DNA of 15,192 nucleotides from Lysobacterales bacterium (GTDB lineage: Bacteria; Pseudomonadota; Gammaproteobacteria; Xanthomonadales; SZUA-36): positions 1-15,192 of the forward strand of contig JABSSV010000277.1 of NCBI GenBank assembly GCA_013213875.1, written 5' to 3'. The notes beneath the pieces are model-generated. The model had not been told where the DNA came from. It did no database searches and saw nothing but the letters and a program-made list of their open reading frames with translations. Shown one piece after another: positions 5,926 to 13,687 of this stretch. Each line of letters starts with the position of its first letter. Position 1 is the first letter of the stretch. Made by a program: the position numbers and the translations under genes.

Positions 5926-7641
5926 ATGGCTAATGCGAACCTGCGCCCCATCCTGATCGTCATGATGCTGTTTCTCGCCTACCTGCTCTGGGTGGAATGG
6001 CAGCAGGACTATGGTCCGCAACCGGCGGCGCCGGTTTCTGCGCCGGCGCCGGCGCCGGTACCGGTACCGGCCGATGGCGCTGTGCCTTCCATAGCTGATG
6101 CGGCAGATTTGCCCGCCATGAGCGCCGCACCAGACGCAGCCATGCCCGCGCTCGCCGGCAGCAGCGAAGCCGCTGCGGCGGCGCAGCCAGCGGCAGCGCG
6201 AACCCTCATCACGGTCCGCACTGACGTTCTGGAGCTTCGCATTGACCCTCTGGGCGGCACCGTCGTGGACTCGCAGCTCTTGTCCTATCCGGTTGAACTG
6301 TCGACACCTGAGGACAAAGTGCACTTGTTGAATGATCGCGCCGGTCGTTATCACGTGGCGCAATCAGGCCTGCTAAGCACGGACGCGGCGCCCAATCACA
6401 CCACGGCATTCACTTTCGAGCGCGATGATTATGAATTGGCCGCCGGCCAGGACACCTTGGTCGTGCCCTTGCGCTGGACCGACAGCGATGGTCGTACGGT
6501 GGTCAAGCGCTTCCAGTTCAAACGCGGCGCCTATGACATTGCGGTCAGTTTTGACATCAAAAACGCCGCGGGCTCGCCCTGGGTTGTAAGCCGCTACGAT
6601 CAGCTCCAGAAGGCACCGCCGGGTGATGAGGGGGGTGCGGGTTTTAATAATCCGGAGCGTTACAGTTTCGACGGACTGGGTTTCTACAGCCCGGCCGATG
6701 GTCTCGAAAAGCTGGATTTTGATGAAGCGTCGTCTGACGCCTACGACCTCACCACCAGCGAAGGCTGGCTGGCGATGATTCAGCATTATTTCTTTGTCGC
6801 CTGGATACCGCCACAGGCCGAACAGGCCAAGTTCACCAGCACGCTGGTGAACAGCGCTTCCGGTCCCCGCGCCATCGCCCGGGTGGTCGCGCCTCCCGTA
6901 ACCGTGGCACCGGGTGCAGAACAGCAAATTGATAGCACGCTTTACGTGGGACCGAAGCTGCAGGATGAATTGGAGGCCATTGCCCCCGGTTTGGATCTTA
7001 CCGTCAACTACGGCATTTTCACGGTCTTCTCCGCGCCCCTGTTTTGGCTGCTTTCCAAGATCCATGATGTGGTTGGCAACTGGGGCTGGGCCATTGTGTT
7101 GCTGACGGTGCTGATCAAACTGGCGTTCTTCAAGCTCACGGAGGCGCAATATCGCTCCATGGCACGCATGCGCAAGCTGCAGCCGCGCATGGAGAAGCTG
7201 AAGGAACGCTATGGTGATGACCGGCAGGCTCTAAGCCAGGCTATGATGAAGATGTACAAGGAGGAGAAGGTCAACCCGCTGGGCGGTTGTCTGCCGATCC
7301 TTGTGCAGATTCCGATCTTTATCGCGCTTTACTGGGTGCTGTTGGAATCGGTGGAACTGCGCCAGGCGCCGTTCATCCTGTGGATTGACAACCTGTCTGT
7401 GCGCGATCCTTACTTCATTCTGCCCCTACTCAATGCGGTGTTTATGATCGCGACCCAGCGCCTGACGCCGATGGTGGGTATGGATCCCTTGCAGCGCAAG
7501 ATGATGCAGGCCATGCCCATCGTGTTTTCCGTGATGTTTGCCTTCTTCCCGGCCGGACTCGTGCTCTACTGGGCCACCAACGCCGGCCTGTCCTTGGCTC
7601 AGCAGTGGTACATCACACGAAAAATCGAGCGTGAAGCCTGA
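5926..7641 (+). CDS. yidC: Membrane protein insertase YidC
   Basis: YidC inserts and folds inner-membrane proteins, alone or with SecYEG. The 571 residues have the gammaproteobacterial layout. TM1 is at about 7-21 (ILIVMMLFLAYLLWV). A periplasmic Ala/Pro-rich linker (residues 33-85) is followed by the large periplasmic P1 domain (to about 360). The conserved membrane core follows with segments near 365-403, 451-472, 495-512 and 528-553. Core motifs seen are NPLGGCLPILVQIPIF, SVELRQAPF and FPAGLVLYWATNAG. The groove position occupied by Arg366 in E. coli appears to be Lys here (TVLIKLAFF), as I recall for pseudomonads. The start is five bases after rnpA with no strong ribosome site, suggesting coupling. 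A hairpin terminator candidate lies downstream. Confidence 0.97.
   Translation: MANANLRPILIVMMLFLAYLLWVEWQQDYGPQPAAPVSAPAPAPVPVPADGAVPSIADAADLPAMSAAPDAAMPALAGSSEAAAAAQPAAARTLITVRTDVLELRIDPLGGTVVDSQLLSYPVELSTPEDKVHLLNDRAGRYHVAQSGLLSTDAAPNHTTAFTFERDDYELAAGQDTLVVPLRWTDSDGRTVVKRFQFKRGAYDIAVSFDIKNAAGSPWVVSRYDQLQKAPPGDEGGAGFNNPERYSFDGLGFYSPADGLEKLDFDEASSDAYDLTTSEGWLAMIQHYFFVAWIPPQAEQAKFTSTLVNSASGPRAIARVVAPPVTVAPGAEQQIDSTLYVGPKLQDELEAIAPGLDLTVNYGIFTVFSAPLFWLLSKIHDVVGNWGWAIVLLTVLIKLAFFKLTEAQYRSMARMRKLQPRMEKLKERYGDDRQALSQAMMKMYKEEKVNPLGGCLPILVQIPIFIALYWVLLESVELRQAPFILWIDNLSVRDPYFILPLLNAVFMIATQRLTPMVGMDPLQRKMMQAMPIVFSVMFAFFPAGLVLYWATNAGLSLAQQWYITRKIEREA
6040..6069 (+). repeat. In-frame hexanucleotide tandem repeats in yidC linker
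   Basis: GCGCCG is repeated three times (6040-6057) and GTACCG twice (6058-6069), encoding Ala-Pro and Val-Pro dipeptides in the linker after TM1. Length changes by slippage would stay in frame, so the repeat probably tunes spacer length only. Confidence 0.8.
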
Positions 7642-7670
7642 GTCCCTGTGTCTCTCAGTATGAAACACCA

Positions 7671-7703
7671 GGCGCCCGGCACATGTCGGGCGCTGTTGGT
7701 TTT
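7671..7703 (+). terminator. Candidate intrinsic terminator after yidC
   Basis: GCGCCCG (7672-7678) pairs with CGGGCGC (7687-7693), extended by a G-U pair, over an eight-base loop. It is followed by TGTTGGTTTT, a T-rich but interrupted tract. It lies 30 bases after the yidC stop and 33 before mnmE. Termination is probably partial because the T tract is broken. Confidence 0.55.
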
Positions 7704-7735
7704 GCAAGGCGGATTTTGCCTGCTAGGCTGCCCTC

Positions 7736-9094
7736 ATGTCTGAGCCAGTAAGCGCCCCCGTCACCGATACGATTTTTGCCATAGCCACACCAGCGGGTGT
7801 TGGAGGCGTAGCGGTGGTGCGCGTATCTGGCCCCCTGGCGCTTGATTTGGGCGCCCAGATTACCGGTAAAAAACTGCGCCCCCGCTATGCGGAATTCTGT
7901 CATTTCAAAAGTGCCGATGGAGACACCATCGATAGCGGTCTGGCGCTGGCCTTTCCCGGTCCAGCTTCTTTTACCGGCGAGCATGTACTGGAACTCCAGG
8001 GTCATGGTGGTGATGTGGTGCCGCAAATGGTGTGTCGCCGACTGGCTGAGCTGGGCGCACGCCCGGCGCGCCCGGGGGAGTTTTCAGAACGGGCTTTTCT
8101 GAATGACAAGCTGGATCTTGCTCAGGCTGAAGCGGTAGCAGACCTCGTGGCGGCGGGCACGGAACACGCAGCGCGAGCCGCGCAGCGATCTCTGGAGGGC
8201 GTTTTTTCGCGGCGCGTTGATACGCTGCAGGCGGCGCTGACAGATCTGAGGGTTTTTATTGAGGCGGCGCTGGATTTTCCCGATGAGGAAATCGACTTTA
8301 TTGCCGAGAGCGACGTGGCGCAGCGGCTGCAGGATATCCAAGCACAATTGCAGGCTCTGCAGAGCGAGGCACGTAACGGTCAACTCCTAAAGAACGGCGT
8401 TTCCGTCACGCTGATAGGACAGCCTAACGCAGGCAAATCCAGTCTGCTCAATGCCTTGGCCGGGCGTGACTCTGCCATTGTGACAGCGATACCCGGCACC
8501 ACCCGTGACGTACTCAGGGAGACCATCTCACTCGACGGTTTGCCGGTGCACATCGCCGATACGGCCGGCCTGCGTGAAGCAACAGACCTGGTGGAGCAGG
8601 AAGGCGTGCGCCGGGCCCGGAACGCCCTGCAACAATCAGATATGGTTTTGCTGGTTGTAGACGCGAGCCGGGAACTGGCACCCCAGCTGGCCCTGCGCGA
8701 TGAGGTGCCGGCGAACATTCCGTGCCTTGAGGTTTACAACAAGACCGACTTAATCGAAGAGCCGCCACGGCTTGAACTCGAGGCAGGCCGCTGCTGGTTA
8801 TCGGCAGCGAAGCATGAGGGGCTGGCGGGTCTGGTACGGCTTGTGCACGACGCGTCAGGTCTGGCCCAGGCCGATGGCGGCACCTTCAGCGCCCGTGCCC
8901 GCCATCTGGATGCTTTGGAGCGCACGGCGCAGCATTTGCAGCGGGGCCAGGAGCAGCTCGCGGGTTATGCGGCGGCTGACATGTTGGCGGAAGAACTGCG
9001 TCTGGCCCAGCAGGAGCTGGGTGAAATAACGGGCACGTTTTTGCCGGATGACCTTCTGGGTGCGATTTTCAGCTCTTTTTGTATCGGCAAATAA
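7736..9094 (+). CDS. mnmE: tRNA uridine-5-carboxymethylaminomethyl modification GTPase MnmE
   Basis: MnmE (TrmE) works with MnmG to modify the wobble uridine U34 of several tRNAs (cmnm5 group), using methylene-tetrahydrofolate and GTP. All parts are present in 452 residues. The N-terminal folate-binding domain begins DTIFAIATPAGVGGVAVVRVSG. A helical domain is interrupted by a Ras-like G domain with G1 GQPNAGKSS (near 228), G2 GTTRD, G3 DTAG and G4 NKTD (near 335). The invariant C-terminal CIGK carries the catalytic Cys. AGG at 7725-7727, eight bases upstream, supports the ATG. The gene closes the conserved rpmH-rnpA-yidC-mnmE block. Confidence 0.98.
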   Translation: MSEPVSAPVTDTIFAIATPAGVGGVAVVRVSGPLALDLGAQITGKKLRPRYAEFCHFKSADGDTIDSGLALAFPGPASFTGEHVLELQGHGGDVVPQMVCRRLAELGARPARPGEFSERAFLNDKLDLAQAEAVADLVAAGTEHAARAAQRSLEGVFSRRVDTLQAALTDLRVFIEAALDFPDEEIDFIAESDVAQRLQDIQAQLQALQSEARNGQLLKNGVSVTLIGQPNAGKSSLLNALAGRDSAIVTAIPGTTRDVLRETISLDGLPVHIADTAGLREATDLVEQEGVRRARNALQQSDMVLLVVDASRELAPQLALRDEVPANIPCLEVYNKTDLIEEPPRLELEAGRCWLSAAKHEGLAGLVRLVHDASGLAQADGGTFSARARHLDALERTAQHLQRGQEQLAGYAAADMLAEELRLAQQELGEITGTFLPDDLLGAIFSSFCIGK

Positions 9095-9247
9095 GCGACC
9101 ATTTAAAACCGGGTGCCGAGGGGTTTTCAGCGTATGATTCGCGTTTTACTAAACGTGTCGCCACAGGAACGGTGGTGATGGCCAGGGCCGCGCGTCAGCC
9201 CTGACGATGGGCGCATGCAACCATTTCGGCCCGGAGGAGGACCAAAC
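9095..9247 (+). promoter_or_regulatory. mnmE-gabD spacer with strong ribosome binding site
   Basis: No gene is present. A weak AT-rich hairpin (AAAACC at 9105-9110 with GGTTTT at 9122-9127) might end mnmE transcription. TATGAT at 9133-9138 is a possible -10 without a convincing -35. The inverted repeat CGTCAG-cc-CTGACG (9193-9206) could be an operator or a leader hairpin. GGAGGAGG at 9233-9240, seven bases before the ATG, is an excellent Shine-Dalgarno sequence and fixes the gabD start. Confidence 0.5.
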
Positions 9248-10708
9248 ATGCAATTGAACCGAAGCGACCTGCTACGTGCGCAGGCCTACATTAATGGCCA
9301 ATGGGTTGATGGAACCGGCGGTGCTGGCTATGCCGTTACTGACCCTGCCAGTGGTGAACAACTCACCATGGTGGCTGATTGTGACCCGGCCCAGGCTCGT
9401 CAGGCCATTGAGGCGGCGGCCGCCGCCTGGCCCGCCTGGCGTGCAAAGACTGCCAAAGCCCGGGCCGCATTGCTGCGGCGCTGGTACGAGCTGATCCTGG
9501 AGCATAAAAGCGATCTGGCCGCGCTTATGACCGCCGAACAGGGCAAACCGCTGGCAGAATCTGGAGGGGAAATTCTCTACGGCGCGAGTTTCATCGAATG
9601 GTTTGCCGAGGAAGGCAAACGGCTCTATGGCGATATGATTCCGACCCACCTGCCGGACCGGCGCTTAATGGTTATTAAGCAACCCGTGGGTGTGGTTGCC
9701 TGTATCACACCCTGGAACTTCCCGAACGCCATGATCACCCGCAAGGCGGCGCCAGCGTTGGCCGCCGGCTGTCCGGTGGTAATCAAACCCGCCGCCGAAA
9801 CGCCGCTGTCGGCACTGGCGCTGGCCGTGCTGGCAGAGGAGGCGGGCATTCCCGCAGGCGTCTTTAATATCGTGACCAGCACGCAGGCGCGCGAGGTTGG
9901 TCGTGAGCTGACGGAACATGCCGAAGTCCGGAAATTTTCCTTTACTGGCTCCACTCCGGTAGGTAAGCAGTTGATTCGCCAGTGTGCGAGCACCGTGAAA
10001 AAGGTATCCATGGAACTGGGCGGCAATGCGCCTTTTATCGTATTTGACGATGCGGATATTGATGCGGCGGTGCAGGGAGCGATGATTTCCAAGTACCGGA
10101 ATGCGGGCCAGACCTGTGTGTGTGCCAACCGGCTTTATGTGCAGGACGGGGTGTATGAAGCCTTTATGGAAAAATTCACTGCGGCGGTTGAAAAGCTGGT
10201 GGTTGGGCGTGGTGATGCGGAGGGCGTGACCGTTGGACCCATGATTTCTGATGCGGCGGTGGAGAAGGTGGAATCACTGCTGGAAGATGCGCTGGCCAAG
10301 GGCGGTCAGGTCGCCATTGGTGGCCAGCGCCATGCGCTGGGGGGCCAATTCTTTGAGCCGACCGTGGTGCGCGATGCGACCGGCGATATGGCGGTGGCCC
10401 GGGAGGAGATTTTCGGGCCCCTGGCGCCGGTATTCCGCTTCCAGGACGACGCCGAGGTAGTACACCTGGCCAATGCCACTGAATACGGCCTGGCTGCTTA
10501 TTTTTATGCGCGCGACATCGGCCGGATCATGCGTGTCGCTGAGGCTCTGGAATACGGCATGGTGTGCATCAATGACGGTGTGCTTTCCACGGAACTGGCG
10601 CCTTTTGGCGGTATGAAGGAGTCCGGTATGGGCCGGGAGGGTTCGCGCTACGGCATCGACGAGTACGTGGAATTGAAATACATCACCTTGGCCGGCTTGG
10701 GCAGCTAG
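9248..10708 (+). CDS. gabD: Succinate-semialdehyde dehydrogenase (GabD-type)
   Basis: The predicted enzyme oxidises succinate semialdehyde to succinate with NAD(P)+, the last step of 4-aminobutyrate (GABA) breakdown. It has 486 residues from the ATG with the strong ribosome site; an in-frame start at 9215 is rejected. It is close to E. coli GabD throughout, including EQGKPLAE, SFIEWFAEEGKR, TPWNFPNAMITRK, FTGSTPVGKQL and NAGQTCVCANRLYVQDGVY. Catalytic residues are Glu256 (MELGGNAP) and Cys290. A second Cys at 292 gives the Cys-Val-Cys pair typical of GabD. Use of NADP is likely but cannot be proven here. The next gene's ribosome site overlaps this stop codon, so the two are probably co-translated. 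A related semialdehyde could be the real substrate. Confidence 0.9.
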   Translation: MQLNRSDLLRAQAYINGQWVDGTGGAGYAVTDPASGEQLTMVADCDPAQARQAIEAAAAAWPAWRAKTAKARAALLRRWYELILEHKSDLAALMTAEQGKPLAESGGEILYGASFIEWFAEEGKRLYGDMIPTHLPDRRLMVIKQPVGVVACITPWNFPNAMITRKAAPALAAGCPVVIKPAAETPLSALALAVLAEEAGIPAGVFNIVTSTQAREVGRELTEHAEVRKFSFTGSTPVGKQLIRQCASTVKKVSMELGGNAPFIVFDDADIDAAVQGAMISKYRNAGQTCVCANRLYVQDGVYEAFMEKFTAAVEKLVVGRGDAEGVTVGPMISDAAVEKVESLLEDALAKGGQVAIGGQRHALGGQFFEPTVVRDATGDMAVAREEIFGPLAPVFRFQDDAEVVHLANATEYGLAAYFYARDIGRIMRVAEALEYGMVCINDGVLSTELAPFGGMKESGMGREGSRYGIDEYVELKYITLAGLGS

Positions 10709-10719
10709 GAGCAGAGCGC

Positions 10720-11952
10720 ATGCAAACACTCGATTCAAACTGGGTACGTCAGCAGTTTCCCGCCTTTAGCGATCCGGAGCTGGAAGGCTTCGTGCATGCA
10801 GAAAATGCCGGTGGGTCTTATGCCTGCAATGCGGTGATCGAGCAGCTGGAGCATTTTTACCGGGCCAACAAAATGCAGCCCTATTATCCTTCCGCGCCTT
10901 CGACGGCAGGCGGCGAAGCCATGAGCCGCGCGCGTATGCGGCTGGCGCAATGGCTGGGTGTCAAAGACCAGGAGCTACAGCTGGGTCCCTCAACCACACA
11001 AAACACCTATGTGCTGGCCCAGGCCCTGCGCCAGTACCTTCAACCGGGTGATGAGGTGGTGGTCAGCGCTCAGGATCATGAGGCCAATGTGGGCGCCTTG
11101 CACCGGCTGGCGGAAGCCGGCTTTACCGTACGGGAGTGGCAGGTGGATCCGCACAGCGGTGAGCTAAGCGAGGCGGGTCTCCATGCGGTCATGACTGAAC
11201 GCACGCGGGTGGTGGCTTTCACTCACTGCTCAAACGTTGTGGCCAGCATCAACCCGGTGCCGCAGTGGTGCCAAAAAATTCGGGCTGCGGGAGCCTTATC
11301 CATAGTCGATGGTGTGTCCTATGCGCCGCACGGCTTGCCACAGGTCCCCCGCCTGGGTGCGGATATTTATCTCTTTTCACTTTATAAGGTCTACGGGCCG
11401 CATCTTGGCGTGATGACCATGCGCCAGGAGTGGAATGAGAGACTGCCAAATCAGGGCCATTTTTTTAACGCGGACAAGCCCAGTGCACGCTTTACCCCGG
11501 CGGGGCCGGATCATGCGCAGGTAGCAGCCGTTAACGGCGTCGTGGACTACTTTGAGGCGCTGCACCGGCACCACTTTGCCGGCGCTGATGAGGCGCAGGC
11601 GCCCGCCCGTGTGCATGAGTTACTCAGGGCCCAGGAAAAAGCGCTCACGCAGCCCTTATTGGACTTTGTGCAATCGCATCCGCGCCTGCATCTGATTGGC
11701 CAGGATCAGGCAGAGCACCGTGCCCCAACCGTGTCCATGACGGTTACGGGCACCTCGCCCCAGGCCTTGTGCGAGGCCCTGGCGGCCCAGGGCATTGGCA
11801 CCGGCTATGGCAACTTCTACGCCTGGCGGCTTATGGAAGGCCTGCAAATTGACCCGGATGAAGGGGTGCTGCGCTGTTCCTTTGTGCACTACAACACCGA
11901 AGACGAGGTGGAGCGCCTTAAGGCCACCCTGGAGCAGTTGTTAGCGGCCTGA
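10720..11952 (+). CDS. Class V aminotransferase, cysteine desulfurase-like (VC1184-type)
   Basis: This 410-residue PLP enzyme has the class V fold. Visible are QDHEANVGAL (His stacking on PLP, near 118), THCSNVVASINPV, SIVDGVSYAPHG (the Asp that binds the PLP ring nitrogen, near 198) and FSLYKVYGPHLG with Lys223 as the Schiff-base lysine. The C-terminus YNTEDEVERL resembles SufS/IscS relatives. However, the segment GIGTGYGNFYAWRLM aligns with the SufS active-site loop and has Tyr367 where SufS has its catalytic Cys. Sulfur transfer by persulfide is therefore unlikely, and the substrate is unknown. AGGAG (10707-10711) overlaps the gabD stop and is eight bases from the ATG, showing coupling with gabD. 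The gene ends ten bases from the convergent rhlE. Confidence 0.85.
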   Translation: MQTLDSNWVRQQFPAFSDPELEGFVHAENAGGSYACNAVIEQLEHFYRANKMQPYYPSAPSTAGGEAMSRARMRLAQWLGVKDQELQLGPSTTQNTYVLAQALRQYLQPGDEVVVSAQDHEANVGALHRLAEAGFTVREWQVDPHSGELSEAGLHAVMTERTRVVAFTHCSNVVASINPVPQWCQKIRAAGALSIVDGVSYAPHGLPQVPRLGADIYLFSLYKVYGPHLGVMTMRQEWNERLPNQGHFFNADKPSARFTPAGPDHAQVAAVNGVVDYFEALHRHHFAGADEAQAPARVHELLRAQEKALTQPLLDFVQSHPRLHLIGQDQAEHRAPTVSMTVTGTSPQALCEALAAQGIGTGYGNFYAWRLMEGLQIDPDEGVLRCSFVHYNTEDEVERLKATLEQLLAA

Positions 11953-11962
11953 TCCAGACTGG

Positions 11963-13372
11963 CTAGCGGTTACCGCAGCCTGAGTTTCCGGAGCGCTGGG
12001 GGCGACCGCCCTGGCCCTGGCCGGCACGTCGCGGGCGCCGCCGGCGCGTTGATGCACCGTTTCTATTTGCCGGGCCTGTGGACCCGCCACTGTCGGGCCG
12101 TTCATTCTTTGAACGGCCACCTTCGCGGTCCGCCCGGCGCTTGCGACGGGCATGTCGTCCGGGACGGCCGCCTCTGGGCTTGGGTTTCTGGCCGTCGCGT
12201 TCATTCCGTTCCGCCTCGCGTTGGGCGGCCTGGCTGGGCTCGTAGCCCGCGAGCACTTCCGGCGTCAAATCCAGCTGCACCAGCTTCTCAATGGCTTTCA
12301 GCAGACCCCGTTCGTCCGCGGCCACCAGCGACAGGGCTTCGCCCTCGCGACCGGCGCGACCCGTGCGGCCAATGCGGTGCACGTAGTCTTCGGCCACGTT
12401 TGGCAGATCGAAATTCACCACATGCGGCAGCTGGTCAATATCCAGCCCGCGTGCTGCGATATCTGTTGCCACCAGAACCCGAACAGCGCCGCTTTTAAAA
12501 CCCTTGAGCGCCTTCGTGCGCGCACCCTGGCTCTTATTGCCGTGAATTGCCGCGGCCGTCAGACCGGCAGCCTCCAGCTGCTTGGCCAGACGATTGGCAC
12601 CATGTTTGGTGCGACAAAACACCAGCACTTGCTCCCACCGTTCGGCACCAATCATGTGTGCCAGGAGCTCGCGCTTCCGCCCCTTATCAACGGCAATGAT
12701 GCGTTGTTTGATGCGATCTGCCGTGCGGTTGGTGCCCGGCGCTTCCACGTGGGCCGGATCGACCAGCAGGCCAGCGGCCAGGGCGCGAATCTCTTTCGAG
12801 AAGGTCGCGGAAAACAATAGCGTCTGACGCTCCGTCTTTTTCGGCAGCAGTGAAATCACGCGGCGAATATCATGAATAAAACCCATATCGAGCATGCGAT
12901 CGGCTTCGTCCAGGACCAGCATTTCAACCGCTGAGAGGTCAACCGTACCCTGGCTGGCGTGATCCAGTAGACGCCCGGGCGTGGCCACCAGAATATCCAG
13001 ACCACCCCGCAGCCGCTTCATTTGCGGCCGAATGTTGACGCCACCAAAGATGACCGTGGAACGTAGCTCCAAGTGTTTACCGTAGGCCACGACACTGTCA
13101 TGTACCTGGGCCGCCAGTTCCCGTGTTGGAGTCAGCACCAGCGCGCGCACCTGCCGCTCGCGACGCGGCGGCCGTTCGGCCGCCAGGCGCTGTAGCATCG
13201 GGAGCGTAAAACCGGCGGTTTTGCCGGTTCCCGTCTGCGCACCGGCCATAAGATCACGGCCGGCGAGAACGAGAGGAATAGCCTGCGCCTGAATCGGCGT
13301 GGCCGTGCTGTAGCCCTGGTCGTGCACAGCGCGCAGCAGATCGGTCTCAAGACCGAGCGAATCAAATGACAT
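11963..13372 (-). CDS. rhlE: DEAD-box ATP-dependent RNA helicase, RhlE family
   Basis: The predicted ATP-dependent RNA helicase acts in ribosome assembly or RNA decay. I start it at MSFDSLGLETDLLRAV (469 residues), because GGGAGA on the minus strand (13385-13380) lies seven bases before this ATG. Upstream in-frame starts at 13465 and 13387 lack a site, and MSF(D)SLGL is the usual RhlE beginning. Helicase motifs appear in order: Q motif GYSTATPIQAQAIP, I AQTGTGKT, Ia PTRELAAQ, Ib TPGR, II DEAD, III SAT, V ATDIAARGLD, VI HRIGRTGRAGREG. The last 90 or so residues are a disordered Arg/Gly/Lys-rich tail, probably for RNA binding. The gene converges on the aminotransferase and diverges from the receptor gene. 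Confidence 0.93.
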   Translation of the reverse strand: MSFDSLGLETDLLRAVHDQGYSTATPIQAQAIPLVLAGRDLMAGAQTGTGKTAGFTLPMLQRLAAERPPRRERQVRALVLTPTRELAAQVHDSVVAYGKHLELRSTVIFGGVNIRPQMKRLRGGLDILVATPGRLLDHASQGTVDLSAVEMLVLDEADRMLDMGFIHDIRRVISLLPKKTERQTLLFSATFSKEIRALAAGLLVDPAHVEAPGTNRTADRIKQRIIAVDKGRKRELLAHMIGAERWEQVLVFCRTKHGANRLAKQLEAAGLTAAAIHGNKSQGARTKALKGFKSGAVRVLVATDIAARGLDIDQLPHVVNFDLPNVAEDYVHRIGRTGRAGREGEALSLVAADERGLLKAIEKLVQLDLTPEVLAGYEPSQAAQREAERNERDGQKPKPRGGRPGRHARRKRRADREGGRSKNERPDSGGSTGPANRNGASTRRRRPRRAGQGQGGRPQRSGNSGCGNR

Positions 13373-13540
13373 GTTGGAATCTCCCATCGTGCCTGTAACC
13401 CCGTGCGGGGTGTTCCGGTCAGGCCCGATGTTCTGGGTAGGTGGGATCATGGCTAACACGCCCATGGGCGTGGGGATCCGTCAAAGCCAGTACGCTACCG
13501 GAGGAGCGCCAGCGGCGCGCAGTGTACCTGAAAGCGAAGG
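13373..13540 (-). promoter_or_regulatory. Structured 5' leader of rhlE
   Basis: On the minus strand a weak -10, TACACT (13526-13521), could start a leader of about 140 bases. That RNA would contain three hairpins. GCGCC/GGCGC pairs at 13518-13506. CACGCCCATGGGCGTG is a perfect 16-base palindrome at 13472-13457. A two-tier stem at 13424-13391 has GCCTG/CAGGC enclosing ACCCC-GCAC-GGGGT and ends five bases before the ribosome site. The stems are seen in the sequence; the promoter and any regulatory role are inferred. Confidence 0.45.
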
Positions 13541-13574
13541 AAAAAGCGCGACAAAACGTCGTTTTGTCCCGCGC
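13541..13574 (-). other. Large inverted repeat between rhlE and receptor gene (operator or minus-strand terminator)
   Basis: GACAAAACGTCGTTTTGTC (13550-13568) is a perfect inverted repeat around a single central T. With one mismatch the symmetry extends to 13546-13572. On the plus strand it covers the -35 position of the receptor promoter (TATAAT at 13583-13588), which suits a repressor operator. On the minus strand the hairpin can gain GCGCG/CGCGC pairing past a two-base bulge and is followed directly by TTTTT (13545-13541), the shape of an intrinsic terminator that would shield rhlE from leftward transcription. Confidence 0.6.
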
Positions 13575-13588
13575 TGCTGGTTTATAAT
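13560..13588 (+). promoter_or_regulatory. Promoter of the TPP riboswitch-receptor transcript
   Basis: TATAAT at 13583-13588 is a perfect sigma70 -10. At 17 bases upstream stands CGTTTT (13560-13565), a poor -35 embedded in the large inverted repeat. The predicted start near 13595 falls exactly at the first base of the riboswitch aptamer, which strongly supports this -10. Confidence 0.7.
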
Positions 13589-13595
13589 AAGACCT

Positions 13596-13687
13596 GTCCT
13601 GGGGTGGTCCCGACATATGTTCGGGATCTGAGACGCGCGAGCGAACCCGTTGAACCTGATCCGGCTAGTACCGGCGTAGGGATGGAT
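13596..13687 (+). ncRNA. TPP riboswitch (THI element)
   Basis: This thiamin pyrophosphate-sensing aptamer is complete. P1 pairs GTCC (13596-13599) with GGAT (13684-13687). GGGGTG follows at 13601. P3 is TCCCGA-CATATGT-TCGGGA (13608-13626). Next come the conserved CTGAGA (13628-13633), the P2 partner ACCCG (13645-13649), and GAACCTGAT (13652-13660). P4/P5 is CCGG-CTAGTA-CCGG (13661-13674), closed by CGTAGGGA. All of the strongly conserved TPP-contact blocks match. Between the aptamer and the ATG (13688-13748) there is no hairpin with a U run. CGGAG (13721-13725) can pair with CTCCG (13744-13748) across the GGAG ribosome site, so translational control is the likelier output. Confidence 0.96.

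Noticed and set aside
6351..6362. CACGTG core in yidC
   Set aside because: The flanks do not resemble parS arms; it is a chance hexamer.
6373..7149. 258-codon open frame on the minus strand inside yidC
   Set aside because: It is fully covered by yidC, and its composition follows the complement of YidC codons, with no ribosome site or known motifs.
11961..11980. Bulged hairpin at the aminotransferase-rhlE junction as a bidirectional terminator
   Set aside because: The stem is interrupted and no T run follows on either strand; it also lies in the rhlE coding end.
12741..12756. Possible third parS (TTCCACGTGG core) in rhlE
   Set aside because: Only the central ten bases match; the outer arms differ at five of the remaining six positions, so ParB recognition is doubtful.
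12152..12820. 222-codon open frame on the plus strand opposite rhlE
   Set aside because: It is antisense to a clear DEAD-box helicase in GC-rich DNA and shows no recognisable domain; it is a shadow frame.
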